DNA from: Ohtaekwangia sp.
Lineage (GTDB): Bacteria > Bacteroidota > Bacteroidia > Cytophagales > Cyclobacteriaceae
Length of the DNA stretch: 64,000 nt
Assembly (NCBI GenBank): GCA_021155195.1
Contig: JAJNPV010000042.1
Span: 992,001-1,056,000, forward strand
Direction: 5' to 3'
Translations under genes and position numbers: made by a program
Notes under the pieces: model-generated
Told to the model about the DNA's origin: nothing
Seen by the model: only the letters and a program-made list of their open reading frames with translations
Databases searched by the model: none
Part shown: piece by piece, positions 8,778-18,174 of the stretch
How the letters are laid out: every line of letters begins with the position of its first letter
How positions within the stretch are numbered: the first letter of the stretch is position 1

Positions 8778-9975
8778 TTTGAAGAAGTCTTTAAGCTGCC
8801 TGCTTATGCTACTCATTTGTGCTTCAGTTGTACTACCATCATTACTTTCTGCCCAGGATTTCCGGCCAGGCTACATTGTGAAAAATAACACTGATACTAT
8901 TAAGGGTTTTGTGGCTTATAGAGGCGATGCCAAAAACAGAGAAGGATGTACTTTTAAAAATAGTCGCAAAAGTGCATCAAGCAACTACACAGTTGCAGAT
9001 ATTGATGGCTTTGGAATTATTGGTGATCGTCTTTATCAAGCCATGCAATTGCCAGCAGATGCCCCGGTGCAAGAAAAGGTGTTTGTTAAAGTACTGGTGC
9101 AGGGTAATATCAACCTGTATATGTTCAAGGACTTCTTTCTCGTAAAAAGAAAAGATGCCTTGACGCTCTTGCCAATTCCAAAAAACAAAGTGCTCGGTGA
9201 GCCTGATGATTTAAAACTGCAAGAAGACAAAAAATATATTGGGGTGCTTAACCACATGATGTTTGATTGCCGGATGAACTTAGATAAGACGGGTTATACC
9301 GAAGCATCCTTAAGCCAAGCCGTTTACAAATATAATCTCTGTAAAAATGAGGAACACACTTTTCGTAATCCCCGCCCATTGGGTAAAGTAGATTTTACCA
9401 TGTACGCTGGCTACCAGAATTCTTCTCTTACGTATGACGCGCAACGCGTGATACCTTTTAAAGGAAATACAATAGTAGCAGGAGGCGGCATTGATTTGTA
9501 TTCGCCACGCATTTTTGATAGGTTATTTTTTACGATCGATCTTTGGTATACCAAAAACTTTTATCAAGGCTATTATGAAGGTGTTTTTACTGGTGACCCA
9601 ATCAAGGAAGATGTATATGCCGAATTCACAAGCATCAAACTTCCGTTCGGAGTAAAGTATAATTTCAGAGGCCCAGCCAGTACTCCCTACATCAGGGCCG
9701 GAGTTTTCTGGACTAGCGTTAAGTACTCCAAGATCAGAACAATCTCGACACGAGAATTACCGGATGCAGTATACATCGATGAAATATCAGAAGGTTATCA
9801 GCTAAAAAATCCGAAGGGGTACTGGCTAAGTGTTGGATACGAGAGAAGAATTTACAAAAACAATCAGGTATTCACAGAGTTTCGGTACGAAAGGGCGGAA
9901 GGCTACATGGGTACAACTTCGGTAAATGAATCCTTAATAGTGAATTATAATTTTTTGATTGGCTTTAGATTTTAA
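8725..9975 (+). CDS. Secreted protein with C-terminal outer-membrane beta-barrel
   Basis: 416 residues. The signal peptide core lies around residues 22-44 (LSCLLMLLICASVVLPSLLSAQ). Residues 50-215 form a soluble domain (GYIVKNNTDTIKGFVAYRG) of a type common in Bacteroidota outer-membrane proteins. From about 225 to the end there are alternating aromatic strands (VDFTMYAGYQNSS, LWYTKNFYQGYYEG, YWLSVGYERRIY) and a terminal phenylalanine (FLIGFRF). This is typical of a small outer-membrane barrel assembled by the BAM machinery. The substrate is unknown. It is followed after five bases by a lipoprotein gene and then a YD-repeat gene, so the three likely form an operon. Confidence 0.7.
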   Translation: MMVKIFKRLGNIEGRGSTLKKSLSCLLMLLICASVVLPSLLSAQDFRPGYIVKNNTDTIKGFVAYRGDAKNREGCTFKNSRKSASSNYTVADIDGFGIIGDRLYQAMQLPADAPVQEKVFVKVLVQGNINLYMFKDFFLVKRKDALTLLPIPKNKVLGEPDDLKLQEDKKYIGVLNHMMFDCRMNLDKTGYTEASLSQAVYKYNLCKNEEHTFRNPRPLGKVDFTMYAGYQNSSLTYDAQRVIPFKGNTIVAGGGIDLYSPRIFDRLFFTIDLWYTKNFYQGYYEGVFTGDPIKEDVYAEFTSIKLPFGVKYNFRGPASTPYIRAGVFWTSVKYSKIRTISTRELPDAVYIDEISEGYQLKNPKGYWLSVGYERRIYKNNQVFTEFRYERAEGYMGTTSVNESLIVNYNFLIGFRF

Positions 9976-9980
9976 AATGG

Positions 9981-10361
9981 ATGAAGCGTTTAATATTATT
10001 TGCGACAATTGTAAGTTTTAGTGCGTGCACAAAAGAAGAAGATCCGATAAGGAGCTATCCAATCGTGTTGACACGCGAAGTAAGCAACATCGTGAGTGGC
10101 AGCGCTACGTTTAGTGGCGAGATTCTTTCGGTTGCCACTGGCATTTCAGACCATGGATTTATCTGGACACGGCAGGGTTTTCCTACCCTTACCAATACAC
10201 TAGCTGAGAAGAAATCATTAGGTGCTTTACTAGCGCCAGGGATCGTAGAGTTTATAACACCATCCACGTTGGAGCCAGGTAAAACTTACAGCATGCGCGC
10301 GTATGTTTTGGCAGGCCAACAGATTGTGTACGGTAAAGTTTTTGAGTTTGTGAGTAAATGA
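9981..10361 (+). CDS. Small lipoprotein, fibronectin-III-like
   Basis: 126 residues. The signal sequence ends in a lipobox (IVSFSAC, cysteine near residue 16) followed by TKEED, an acidic-flanked export pattern seen in Bacteroidota surface lipoproteins. The mature part (SNIVSGSATFSGEILS, HGFIWTRQGFPTLTN, LEPGKTYSMRAYVLAGQ) follows the pattern of fibronectin-III-like domains in this phylum. Its stop overlaps the start of the next YD-repeat gene in an ATGA junction, which implies translational coupling. It could tether or assist that protein at the cell surface. Confidence 0.7.
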   Translation: MKRLILFATIVSFSACTKEEDPIRSYPIVLTREVSNIVSGSATFSGEILSVATGISDHGFIWTRQGFPTLTNTLAEKKSLGALLAPGIVEFITPSTLEPGKTYSMRAYVLAGQQIVYGKVFEFVSK

Positions 10362-13300
10362 AATTAACCATGAGAAATTTTAAACAACTGTTTCTGTTTG
10401 TGCTCCTCATCCGCGCTACAAGTTATCTGGCAATCTCCCAAACGCAGAATGTACAAGATCACATCAAAAAAATGATGCCCACTCCTGTTCCGCAAGCACC
10501 TAATGTAGCCAGCCTTGGTAAATACGGTGAGTATCAGGTCAGTCATTTTACGGGTGTGCCGGACATATCCATTCCCATTTACGAAGTAAAGAGCGGCAGC
10601 TTATCAATCCCAATCACGTTGAGTTATCATGCTTCAGGGGTAAAGCCTACAGATGTTGCCAGTTGGGTAGGCATGGGCTGGTCATTGTCTGCGGGCGGTG
10701 AAGTAGCACGTCAAGTTCAAGGCAAGCCAGATGAGCAATATTATTACTCTAATTTATTAAAGCAAAACCCGTCTGTTTGCGGCCCGGCAGGTACAGGTAC
10801 TTTCTATTATCTTAAAAACGAGGCTACTAACGTGATTGATACGGAGCCGGATATTTTCAGTTATTCTTTTCCTGGGAAAGGCGGCAAATTTATTCTTCCC
10901 AATGGATCCGCACCTATACTTTTTCCATCCGCACCACTTGTTATCAATACCACCGCAGCATTTGGCAAATTTGAAATTAGGGATGATCAAGGGGTGTTGC
11001 ACCGCTTTGGTCAAAATGCAGCTGCTACACAGTACGCTCAGGATTATACCTATGCAACTAATGGGGGTAATCCAACCGTAAGTGCTACAACAGCCTGGCA
11101 TTTAATGGAGATGGTAGCACCGAATTCGAATGACCTGATTACACTTGGGTATCAGTCGCTGGGTGCTTCAACCACGCATGATATATCATATTCTTATGCG
11201 GTGATGGATCAGTGCTATGCTGCAAACGGAGGTTCTTGCCCATTACCTTATGCTGTGCTTCAGCAATCAAATAATGACAGTAATATTAATCAGGTAGGAT
11301 TACAAACGATAACTTTTGAAACTGGAAAAGTCGTATTTGAGTTGAGCACCTCAAACCGCAGCGATGTTGCAACCTTAAAACGGCTTGAGCGAATCAAAAT
11401 TTATAGTACTGTAAATGGGGTGGATATTTTGCAGAAGACAATAAAATTTAATTACTCTTATTTTACGAATGCCATTGGTGGCAACCAATCTTTAAAACTC
11501 GATGGAGTTCAGTTTCTGGATAAAACGGACAATGCAGTACAAAACTATACTTTCAACTACTTTACCAATTCTTTTTCGTGGACACCCAATGCAACTAATT
11601 TTTTGAATGCACGTGACCTTTGGGGATATTATAATGGAGCAACCTCAAATACAGATTTGATATTGCCTCAAACGATTCCCTTTAATCAAACTGTAGGATC
11701 GTCCACTACTAATTTGAGCTTTGGTGGCGCACTTAATCGCACTGTAAATACCTTGTATATTAAGGAAGGTGTATTAAAGCGAATTAATTTTCCAACGGGC
11801 GGATACACTGAGTTTGACTTTGAGTCGAATAAATATGATAAAAGCGGTGTGACCACCAATGCCGGGGGGCTTCGGGTTACGAGCATCACCAGTTCAGATG
11901 GTTCCGCTTTACCGCCTATCGTGAAAACTTACAAATATGGAATTGCCGAATCGGGATTAGGGATACCTAACTTTTTAGATACTGATTTTAATTACAGCAG
12001 CACTGTGATGGTGTATAGTGATTGCGAAGTCACCTCACCCATTACGAACTATCAAGCAAGAACTTTCTTTTCCCAAACTATTGGCCAAGAATCTCCTATT
12101 ATGTATCCTCAGGTTACAGAATATTTAGGGAATCCTACTGGAGCAACTAACGGAAAGACAATCTATGTATATGATAACGGTAGCCCAGTGTATGATGCCC
12201 CCAACACAATGCCAGGGTCAACCAAAAAATCAAAAAATAGTTATGCGTGGAAAAGAGGGAAACTCACTTCCAAAACAGTTTATAGTAATTCCAATCAAAT
12301 AATTTCGTCTTCATCCATTAGCCACACCTTGTATAACACAGCCAATAATCTGGTTGGGTTGTCGGTTTTTCAATTTATTTCAGGAAATTATTCTCCTATC
12401 TGTTCCGGAAATAGCTGCACCAACGAGCTTGGTGAATTAGTGAATGCGCAAACATTCTTTTTTGGTAGCATGTACCAAAGCAGTGGTGTACTAATGGAAA
12501 CAAATTCAACCGAGACTATCTATGAGAATGGAGATTTCAATAAGTATGTGACAAAATCTTCATCCAGTCAGTTTGATCCAACCTACCTGCAGGTTACACA
12601 ATCCATACAAAGTGGTGCATTAACTGGTGAAAGTTTGATCACCAAACTTAAATATCCCTTCAATTACACATTTACAGGATCAGAAACGAGTACTGCGCTA
12701 GGAGTAAAAATGTTAAAAGATAAAAATATTCTTGCAACCCCAATCGAACAATACACTATTAAACAAGTTGGCAGTACCAACAATGTTATAGGAGGGCAGG
12801 TCACTACTTTTAAACCTAATCCGGGCAACACAAACTATGTATCATCCGATGTAGTTTATTTATTGGAGACTGGTACTGCTATTCCGGAAGCAAGCTACGT
12901 CACCTCGGGTATTAATAGTTCGGCAGTAACCATGGATAACAGATATAAACCCGGACTAAGTACCTTTCAAGATCTTAATGGAAATTTACTGCAGGTGCAA
13001 CAGACTAATAACATGTGCATTGGCTATCAATGGGGGTATAATAATTCCCTTCCGATAGCTGAAGTGCAAAATGCGCAAAACAATAAGCACATTGTTTATT
13101 CACAGGTTACAGGAATTTCGACAATTGCTATGGGTGGTCCCACCCCAAGTGTAGTTTTAAACAAGACCATTATTGTAACCCATCCTGGCACTGTCTACTT
13201 AAAATTAGGGGTTGGTGGTAATCCTGCCTACACAACGCGTGCTTCATATTCGAGCGCCACACTTGGGAATGCATCAAATATAACCCTTTCAAAAAATGTT

Positions 13301-13873
13301 AGTTGTGGAGCAGCACCTATTATTGCAACGTTTACAAACGTTTCTGCGGGTTCGCACACCATCACCATTACATTAACCACACCTGATTCAGGCATCCCTT
13401 CTATAGGAGCTTGCGGCCAATTAGATTTTCCAGATGTTGCTGGAACACCATCAGGGATCACTGAATTTTTCTACGAAAATTTTGAAGAGGGGAGTGCAAC
13501 TGGTGTAGCTAATCCACACACAGGAAAAAAATATTTATTGGGTGCCTATACAACCACATTTGTAAAACCCAATGCGAGGAATTATGTTATAGAATATTGG
13601 TATTTGAGTGGCTCGATTTGGATCTATGCTAGCACTGCTTATACTAACGGAATGATACTTAATAGCGGCACTGCCATTGATGACGTGCGCATATATCCAA
13701 CGGATGCACGAATGAAAAGCTATGTATACGAACCAGGGCTGGGCATCTCCTCTGTGATTGATGAAAATGGTACGATTCTGTATTATAATTATGATACGTT
13801 TGGGCGGTTATCGTACATCAAAAATGACAAAGGCGAGATTGAAAAACAGTATTCGTATAATTATAAGAATTGA
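10358..13873 (+). CDS. Secreted YD-repeat-related protein without RHS core or toxin tip
   Basis: 1171 residues. The signal peptide lies at about residues 5-28 (LFLFVLLIRATSYLAISQ). A second ATG four codons in would give a tidier signal, but the 4-base overlap with the upstream gene favours 10358. Residues 60-115 (GVPDISIPIYEV, LSIPITLSYHASGVKPTDVA, WVGMGWSLSAGGEV) are the conserved start of many Bacteroidota RHS/SpvB-like proteins. Only a few YD-like units appear at the very end (YYNYDTFGRLSYIKNDKGE). There is no DPxG core and no C-terminal tip, so it resembles the front part of an RHS shell. It may be a partner of a toxin or a free-standing adhesin. Confidence 0.75.
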   Translation: MKLTMRNFKQLFLFVLLIRATSYLAISQTQNVQDHIKKMMPTPVPQAPNVASLGKYGEYQVSHFTGVPDISIPIYEVKSGSLSIPITLSYHASGVKPTDVASWVGMGWSLSAGGEVARQVQGKPDEQYYYSNLLKQNPSVCGPAGTGTFYYLKNEATNVIDTEPDIFSYSFPGKGGKFILPNGSAPILFPSAPLVINTTAAFGKFEIRDDQGVLHRFGQNAAATQYAQDYTYATNGGNPTVSATTAWHLMEMVAPNSNDLITLGYQSLGASTTHDISYSYAVMDQCYAANGGSCPLPYAVLQQSNNDSNINQVGLQTITFETGKVVFELSTSNRSDVATLKRLERIKIYSTVNGVDILQKTIKFNYSYFTNAIGGNQSLKLDGVQFLDKTDNAVQNYTFNYFTNSFSWTPNATNFLNARDLWGYYNGATSNTDLILPQTIPFNQTVGSSTTNLSFGGALNRTVNTLYIKEGVLKRINFPTGGYTEFDFESNKYDKSGVTTNAGGLRVTSITSSDGSALPPIVKTYKYGIAESGLGIPNFLDTDFNYSSTVMVYSDCEVTSPITNYQARTFFSQTIGQESPIMYPQVTEYLGNPTGATNGKTIYVYDNGSPVYDAPNTMPGSTKKSKNSYAWKRGKLTSKTVYSNSNQIISSSSISHTLYNTANNLVGLSVFQFISGNYSPICSGNSCTNELGELVNAQTFFFGSMYQSSGVLMETNSTETIYENGDFNKYVTKSSSSQFDPTYLQVTQSIQSGALTGESLITKLKYPFNYTFTGSETSTALGVKMLKDKNILATPIEQYTIKQVGSTNNVIGGQVTTFKPNPGNTNYVSSDVVYLLETGTAIPEASYVTSGINSSAVTMDNRYKPGLSTFQDLNGNLLQVQQTNNMCIGYQWGYNNSLPIAEVQNAQNNKHIVYSQVTGISTIAMGGPTPSVVLNKTIIVTHPGTVYLKLGVGGNPAYTTRASYSSATLGNASNITLSKNVSCGAAPIIATFTNVSAGSHTITITLTTPDSGIPSIGACGQLDFPDVAGTPSGITEFFYENFEEGSATGVANPHTGKKYLLGAYTTTFVKPNARNYVIEYWYLSGSIWIYASTAYTNGMILNSGTAIDDVRIYPTDARMKSYVYEPGLGISSVIDENGTILYYNYDTFGRLSYIKNDKGEIEKQYSYNYKN

Positions 13874-13888
13874 TTAATAAGATGTAAT

Positions 13889-15397
13889 GTGAAACACGCT
13901 CTTTCGATAGTCTGCATTCTTATTACTTCCCTTATGGGGATTGCACAGCCGTTATTACAACTATCCGAAAAGCATACACAAAAATTAGTAGCTGAGAATA
14001 ATCCTGTAAAGAAGCGTCAACTTTACCTAAAGTACTTTCATAAAGACAGTATTCAATTTGTTAAAGCAAGAGACCGCTATTGGCAAGCCAAGTTTGATAG
14101 CGGAACAAATGTTGTGTCAAAAAGAAAAGCTCAGGCAAACCGAAAACTTCAGGCGGTAGTGAAACAAGTGCAAGCTCCGGTAAAAAGGGTGGAAGCGAGT
14201 TTTAAGATTAATGAAGATATGTATCGGTTTCCACCAGCATTGGAAGTACGATATTCCAAGAAACACCTTGAAGTAATCTATTCAACAGCTTCTTATTACT
14301 TGATTGAAATATCGAAAGACACTACGGGAGTGATAAGTGAATTTCTTCAAACAGACTTATCGTTTATTCCCGGACTTGAAAAAATTAACAAGCCATCTAT
14401 TCCTTCTAATTTTAATAGTAGCCTAGGAGGTGTAAGTACCTTGAAGCGGGATTTGAAAAACAAACTAGGAGAAAATTCACAACTTGAGGAAGTGAAGGAC
14501 TTAAAAGATGAAGTTGGCAAGTATAGCGGAGACTTTAAACAGTACAATCAATATGCTAACATGACACCAGACTCGCTACTACACGATGGCGTGGGTCGGT
14601 TAGAAAAAGAAGCTCAAGCCCAGGTGCTGAAGGCAGCAGGGGGCGAGGATTTTCAAAAACAGGTTACAGGTTTTACTCAAAAACAAAATCAATATAAAAA
14701 TCAGCTTAATAGTCTTTCAGACTCAGCCGCACGTAAAGAAATGGCCAAGCAAAAAGCAGAAGAGCTTGCTATGCAGTACATTTCAGACAATCCGGGGATC
14801 ATGCAGACTGCACAAAAGAAAATGAACCTGCTGATGAAGAAGTATTCGTATGTGTCCAACTCTAATGATCTAAGCTCAGCGGTTAAGCGCACGTCATTAA
14901 GTGGTCGCACGTTTAAAGAACGATTAGTGATAGCCGGAAATTTTCAAATCTTAAGCATTGATCCTGTTTCTATTGACTTTGCACCACAGGTAGGCTATCG
15001 ATTCAATGGTTTATTTAGTTTAGGTATTGGTGGCACCTATCGGAAAACGATTCGTAATAACAACCCTAATCTGGCTCCAGAGGTATTGGGCTATAAAGGG
15101 TTTATTAGCTATGATATTGTGAAATCATTTTTTGCCTATGGTGAGTATGCACAGAATTCACCGGGGGTTGCTATTCAGGAAGGGATTTCAAAACGAATCT
15201 GGAAGCCTGCTGCCATGCTGGGAGTAGGTCGCAGAATGTCAGTTCATAAGAAAGTAGATATGACTGTGGTCGCCCTTTACAACTTTGCGCACACAATTGG
15301 TGATCCGATTTATCCGCGGCCGTTCATTGTGCGTTTTGGATTTCAGTTGAGTGATACAGCATTGTTAAAGAAGAGACCTGAGGTAAAACATTTTTAA
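13889..15397 (+). CDS. Secreted coiled-coil protein with C-terminal beta-barrel-like region
   Basis: 502 residues from a GTG start; no better in-frame ATG precedes the signal peptide (residues 1-19, HALSIVCILITSLMGIAQ). Residues 20-330 are charged and mostly helical (KRKAQANRKLQAVVKQVQ, LEEVKDLKDEVGKYSGD), predicting coiled coils. The last 150 residues have barrel-type strands (VSIDFAPQVGYRF, LFSLGIGGTYRKT, FIVRFGFQLS). It follows the YD-repeat gene by 15 bases and is probably co-transcribed. A role in anchoring or exporting the YD-repeat protein is plausible but inferred. I do not recognise a named family. Confidence 0.65.
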   Translation: MKHALSIVCILITSLMGIAQPLLQLSEKHTQKLVAENNPVKKRQLYLKYFHKDSIQFVKARDRYWQAKFDSGTNVVSKRKAQANRKLQAVVKQVQAPVKRVEASFKINEDMYRFPPALEVRYSKKHLEVIYSTASYYLIEISKDTTGVISEFLQTDLSFIPGLEKINKPSIPSNFNSSLGGVSTLKRDLKNKLGENSQLEEVKDLKDEVGKYSGDFKQYNQYANMTPDSLLHDGVGRLEKEAQAQVLKAAGGEDFQKQVTGFTQKQNQYKNQLNSLSDSAARKEMAKQKAEELAMQYISDNPGIMQTAQKKMNLLMKKYSYVSNSNDLSSAVKRTSLSGRTFKERLVIAGNFQILSIDPVSIDFAPQVGYRFNGLFSLGIGGTYRKTIRNNNPNLAPEVLGYKGFISYDIVKSFFAYGEYAQNSPGVAIQEGISKRIWKPAAMLGVGRRMSVHKKVDMTVVALYNFAHTIGDPIYPRPFIVRFGFQLSDTALLKKRPEVKHF

Positions 15398-16138
15398 GTT
15401 TAATACCAACAAAGGTATCCTTACATCGATTTGGCTTAATTTGAGATTTTGTTTTGAGTAGGTGATTAAGAAGAAATCAAAATATAGGTATTCAATGATG
15501 GTATGTGGGGTTGATCGAACTGCCATCGAATCAAGACTGGATCATCATCGAATCGCCTGTCAGGTTCCCATTGCACCCACTGGCAAAGTGGCAGGCCAAA
15601 TTTAGCCTTGTTTCTTCGAAGAGAAAATTTCAAAACGTTCATCTGTCAAGCATCGTCTCTCGCAGAGGGAGATGCGAATACTCAGGCCATCGCATCATCT
15701 CTAAACGGAGAGGATAATTGACAGCCTTTTGCGATTACTTGTTACATCGGAGAGTATTTGAATAATTTACACAATTAAAACTTGAAACAATCAGAGCGCT
15801 GGCTCGGCCGAAAAGCGGGGTGGTGCGTGGGTATGAGGGGAGAAGCATTTTTCGGCCTTGACCTTTTTCGTTCTTTTTGTGCCTGCCTGCGCGGAGTCGC
15901 TTCGGCAAAGGCAGGTCTAAGACAAAAAGAACAAAGAAAAGAAAGTTTGGTGCAGTTTGGTTTACAAATGAAGTAAGTGCGTGTAAAGAAAAAACAGAAC
16001 AACTAGGCAAAAGAAGTTTAGGCCTCTTTCAAGTTAACAGTTGTTTTAGAATTCCATTTATGTTTACATTCATTGTGTTGAGTGAAACAGACATTGCAGG
16101 CCCCCAAGCCTTCGTGTGCTACAAAACAACGGGGTTGA
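15398..16138. other. Intergenic stretch between convergent operons
   Basis: About 740 bases separate the plus-strand surface locus from the minus-strand glycolysis operon. Open frames of 60-130 codons occur on both strands but have low-complexity composition and no domain signature. The clear feature is a long inverted repeat near 15866-15940, which probably ends transcription from both sides. The rest shows nothing I can name. Confidence 0.5.
15866..15940. repeat. Inverted repeat, probably a bidirectional terminator / REP-like element
   Basis: The arms GTTCTTTTTGT (15870-15880) and ACAAAAAGAAC (15922-15932) are perfectly complementary. The interior contains GCCTGCC and GGCAGG, a second weaker stem. 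The outer arms are T-rich on one side and A-rich on the other, so either strand would give a hairpin ending in U. It lies between convergent transcription units, and the GC-rich centre resembles REP palindromes elsewhere in the window. Confidence 0.6.
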
Positions 16139-17122
16139 TCAAGCCAACTCCGTCTTCAACTGCAGTTTATCAAGATAATCCCAAACCAAACTGCTGGCGC
16201 CCAAAATGGGTGCCGCTTGATTTTGCATGGCAGATGGAAGGACTTTTATCTTTCCGCGGAACAACGGCATCAGGTTAGCTTCCATGTGTTTGATAGTAGG
16301 GCGGAAGATTAAATCACCGGCCATCGCTAATCCACCAAACAAAAAGATTGCTTCAGGGTCGGTATGAACAGCAGTCTCAGCTAATTTCATTCCTAAAATT
16401 CGGCCTGTATATTCAAATGCTTCGCACGCCACCACATCTCCACGATTGGCAGCTTCCGAAATCATTTTTGTATTCAAATCTTCAAAGCTGATTCCCCTTA
16501 ATTCGCTGGGCTCTAAATGATCGGCCAATAATTTGTACACGGTTCTTTTTATACCCGTTGCCGAAACATATGTTTCTAAACAACCACGCTTTCCGCAATT
16601 GCAATATCTTCCATTTGGATTCACGGAAGTGTGACCCACTTCACCGGCTATACCATGATGACCATTTAATAGCACTCCGCCACACACGAAACCACTTCCT
16701 AAACCTGTGCCTAGGGTAATCACCACAAAGTCTTTCATGTTCTTGGCATTGCCATAGATCATTTCTCCTACAGCAGCAGCATTTGCATCATTCGTAAGAA
16801 TACAAGGCACACCGAATTCTTCCCTGAACATGCTGGCCAAAGGGAGTACGCCTTTCCACTTTAAGTTAGTGGCGCGTTCAATGTTGCCGGTGTAATAATT
16901 TCCGTTTGCCGCTCCAATGCCAATCCCTACAATGCGCGAGTCGATAGGTAATTCCTGAATGCCGCTGCGCAGTGCATCCGCCATGCCGTCAAAGTAAGCT
17001 TGAAATTCATTATACTCTGTGGTAGGAATATTTCCTTGATGAAGCACATTTCCTTTGCGGTCAACAATACCATACTTTGTATTCGTGCCGCCAATGTCGA
17101 TGCCAACGGTTAGATCTTTCAT
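16139..17122 (-). CDS. ROK-family glucokinase
   Basis: 327 residues. Phosphorylates glucose with ATP to glucose-6-phosphate in the cytoplasm. The N-terminal phosphate loop DIGGTNTKYG (9-18), NDANAA (111-116, catalytic Asp112), GTGLGSG (138-144), EVGH (161-164) and the zinc-binding CNCGKRGC (174-181) are the standard ROK signatures. It lies 8 bases downstream of pfkA and last in the pgi-pfkA-ROK order, so the three encode the first three steps of glycolysis. ROK members also include other sugar kinases and repressors; there is no N-terminal HTH here, and the context favours glucokinase. Exact hexose preference cannot be read from sequence. Confidence 0.88.
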   Translation of the reverse strand: MKDLTVGIDIGGTNTKYGIVDRKGNVLHQGNIPTTEYNEFQAYFDGMADALRSGIQELPIDSRIVGIGIGAANGNYYTGNIERATNLKWKGVLPLASMFREEFGVPCILTNDANAAAVGEMIYGNAKNMKDFVVITLGTGLGSGFVCGGVLLNGHHGIAGEVGHTSVNPNGRYCNCGKRGCLETYVSATGIKRTVYKLLADHLEPSELRGISFEDLNTKMISEAANRGDVVACEAFEYTGRILGMKLAETAVHTDPEAIFLFGGLAMAGDLIFRPTIKHMEANLMPLFRGKIKVLPSAMQNQAAPILGASSLVWDYLDKLQLKTELA

Positions 17123-17130
17123 ACACTAGA

Positions 17131-18114
17131 TTAAATGGAAAGAATTTTTGCAATTCTTAGAGATTCACTATCAATTTCATGATGCTTGTCGATGATGTCG
17201 GCAAAGCTATTGTAAACGACTTTGTTATTAAGAATACCGACCATGCAATCCTTTTCGCCAGCGAGCAAGCCTTCTACTGCAGCCACACCCATCTTACTTG
17301 CCAGCACCCGATCGAAATAGGTAGGACTTCCTCCACGCTGAAGGTGACCGAGGATGGTTACTTTAATATCGAAGTAATTATTTCGTTCCGAGAATTTTTT
17401 AGCGAGTTCCATGGCACCACCTAACTTGCTTCCTTCTGCCACCACCACCAAACTTGATTTTTTATTAGTCTTTCCACCCTCATCAAGTTTTGCAAAGAGG
17501 TCATCGAGTGACATACTTTCTTCAGGAATGATGGTAGCTACGGCACCCCCTGCGATACCGGAGTTAATAGCAATGTAGCCGGAGTTGCGCCCCATTACTT
17601 CGATAAAAAAAAGTCGGTTATGTGATATAGCAGTGTCCCTTATTTTATCAATGGCTTCAACGGCTGTGTTGGTGGCCGTATCAAAACCTATTGTAAAGTC
17701 TGTTCCTGTTAAATCATTATCGATTGTTCCGGGCATGCAGATGGATGGAATGGCATACTCTTCATAAAGTTTGTGCAATCCTGTAAAGGTTCCATCGCCA
17801 CCTATGGCAACCAAGGCATCAATACCATGCTTCTTTAAATTTTGGTAGGCCTTTGCGCGGCCTTCGGGGGTTCTAAACTCTTTGCTCCGCGCAGACTTAA
17901 GAATGGTGCCACCTCGTTGAATGATATTGCCCACAGAACGTGCCCCCAGTTTCACAATGTCGCCACTGATCATGCCTTCGTAGCCCTGCATAATTCCGTG
18001 CACCTCTTTCTTGTAGAAGATGGAAGCACGCACAACAGCGCGCAACGCAGCATTCATTCCAGGTGCATCGCCACCGGAAGTAAACACACCAATTTTCGAA
18101 ATTTTTGAATCCAT
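17131..18114 (-). CDS. pfkA: ATP-dependent 6-phosphofructokinase
   Basis: 327 residues, the usual length of bacterial PfkA. Converts fructose-6-phosphate to fructose-1,6-bisphosphate. Visible motifs are TSGGDAPGMNA (12-22, ATP site), IGGDGTFTG (104-112), PGTIDNDL (128-135, catalytic Asp), MGRNSGY (174-180) and LGHLQRGGSPT for substrate binding. The glycine after GGDG, as in ATP-dependent enzymes, argues against a pyrophosphate-dependent form. It lies between pgi and the ROK kinase on the same strand. Confidence 0.95.
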   Translation of the reverse strand: MDSKISKIGVFTSGGDAPGMNAALRAVVRASIFYKKEVHGIMQGYEGMISGDIVKLGARSVGNIIQRGGTILKSARSKEFRTPEGRAKAYQNLKKHGIDALVAIGGDGTFTGLHKLYEEYAIPSICMPGTIDNDLTGTDFTIGFDTATNTAVEAIDKIRDTAISHNRLFFIEVMGRNSGYIAINSGIAGGAVATIIPEESMSLDDLFAKLDEGGKTNKKSSLVVVAEGSKLGGAMELAKKFSERNNYFDIKVTILGHLQRGGSPTYFDRVLASKMGVAAVEGLLAGEKDCMVGILNNKVVYNSFADIIDKHHEIDSESLRIAKILSI

Positions 18115-18174
18115 TCCCCGTTTTAAAGAAGCCCAAAAATAGGGGTTGAAAGGGGTTTTGCAAGGATTCGTGCT

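Noticed and set aside
15505..16278. Several frames of 60-130 codons on both strands
   Set aside because: They cross an inverted repeat and the end of the glucokinase gene, with biased composition and no family. Treated as non-coding.
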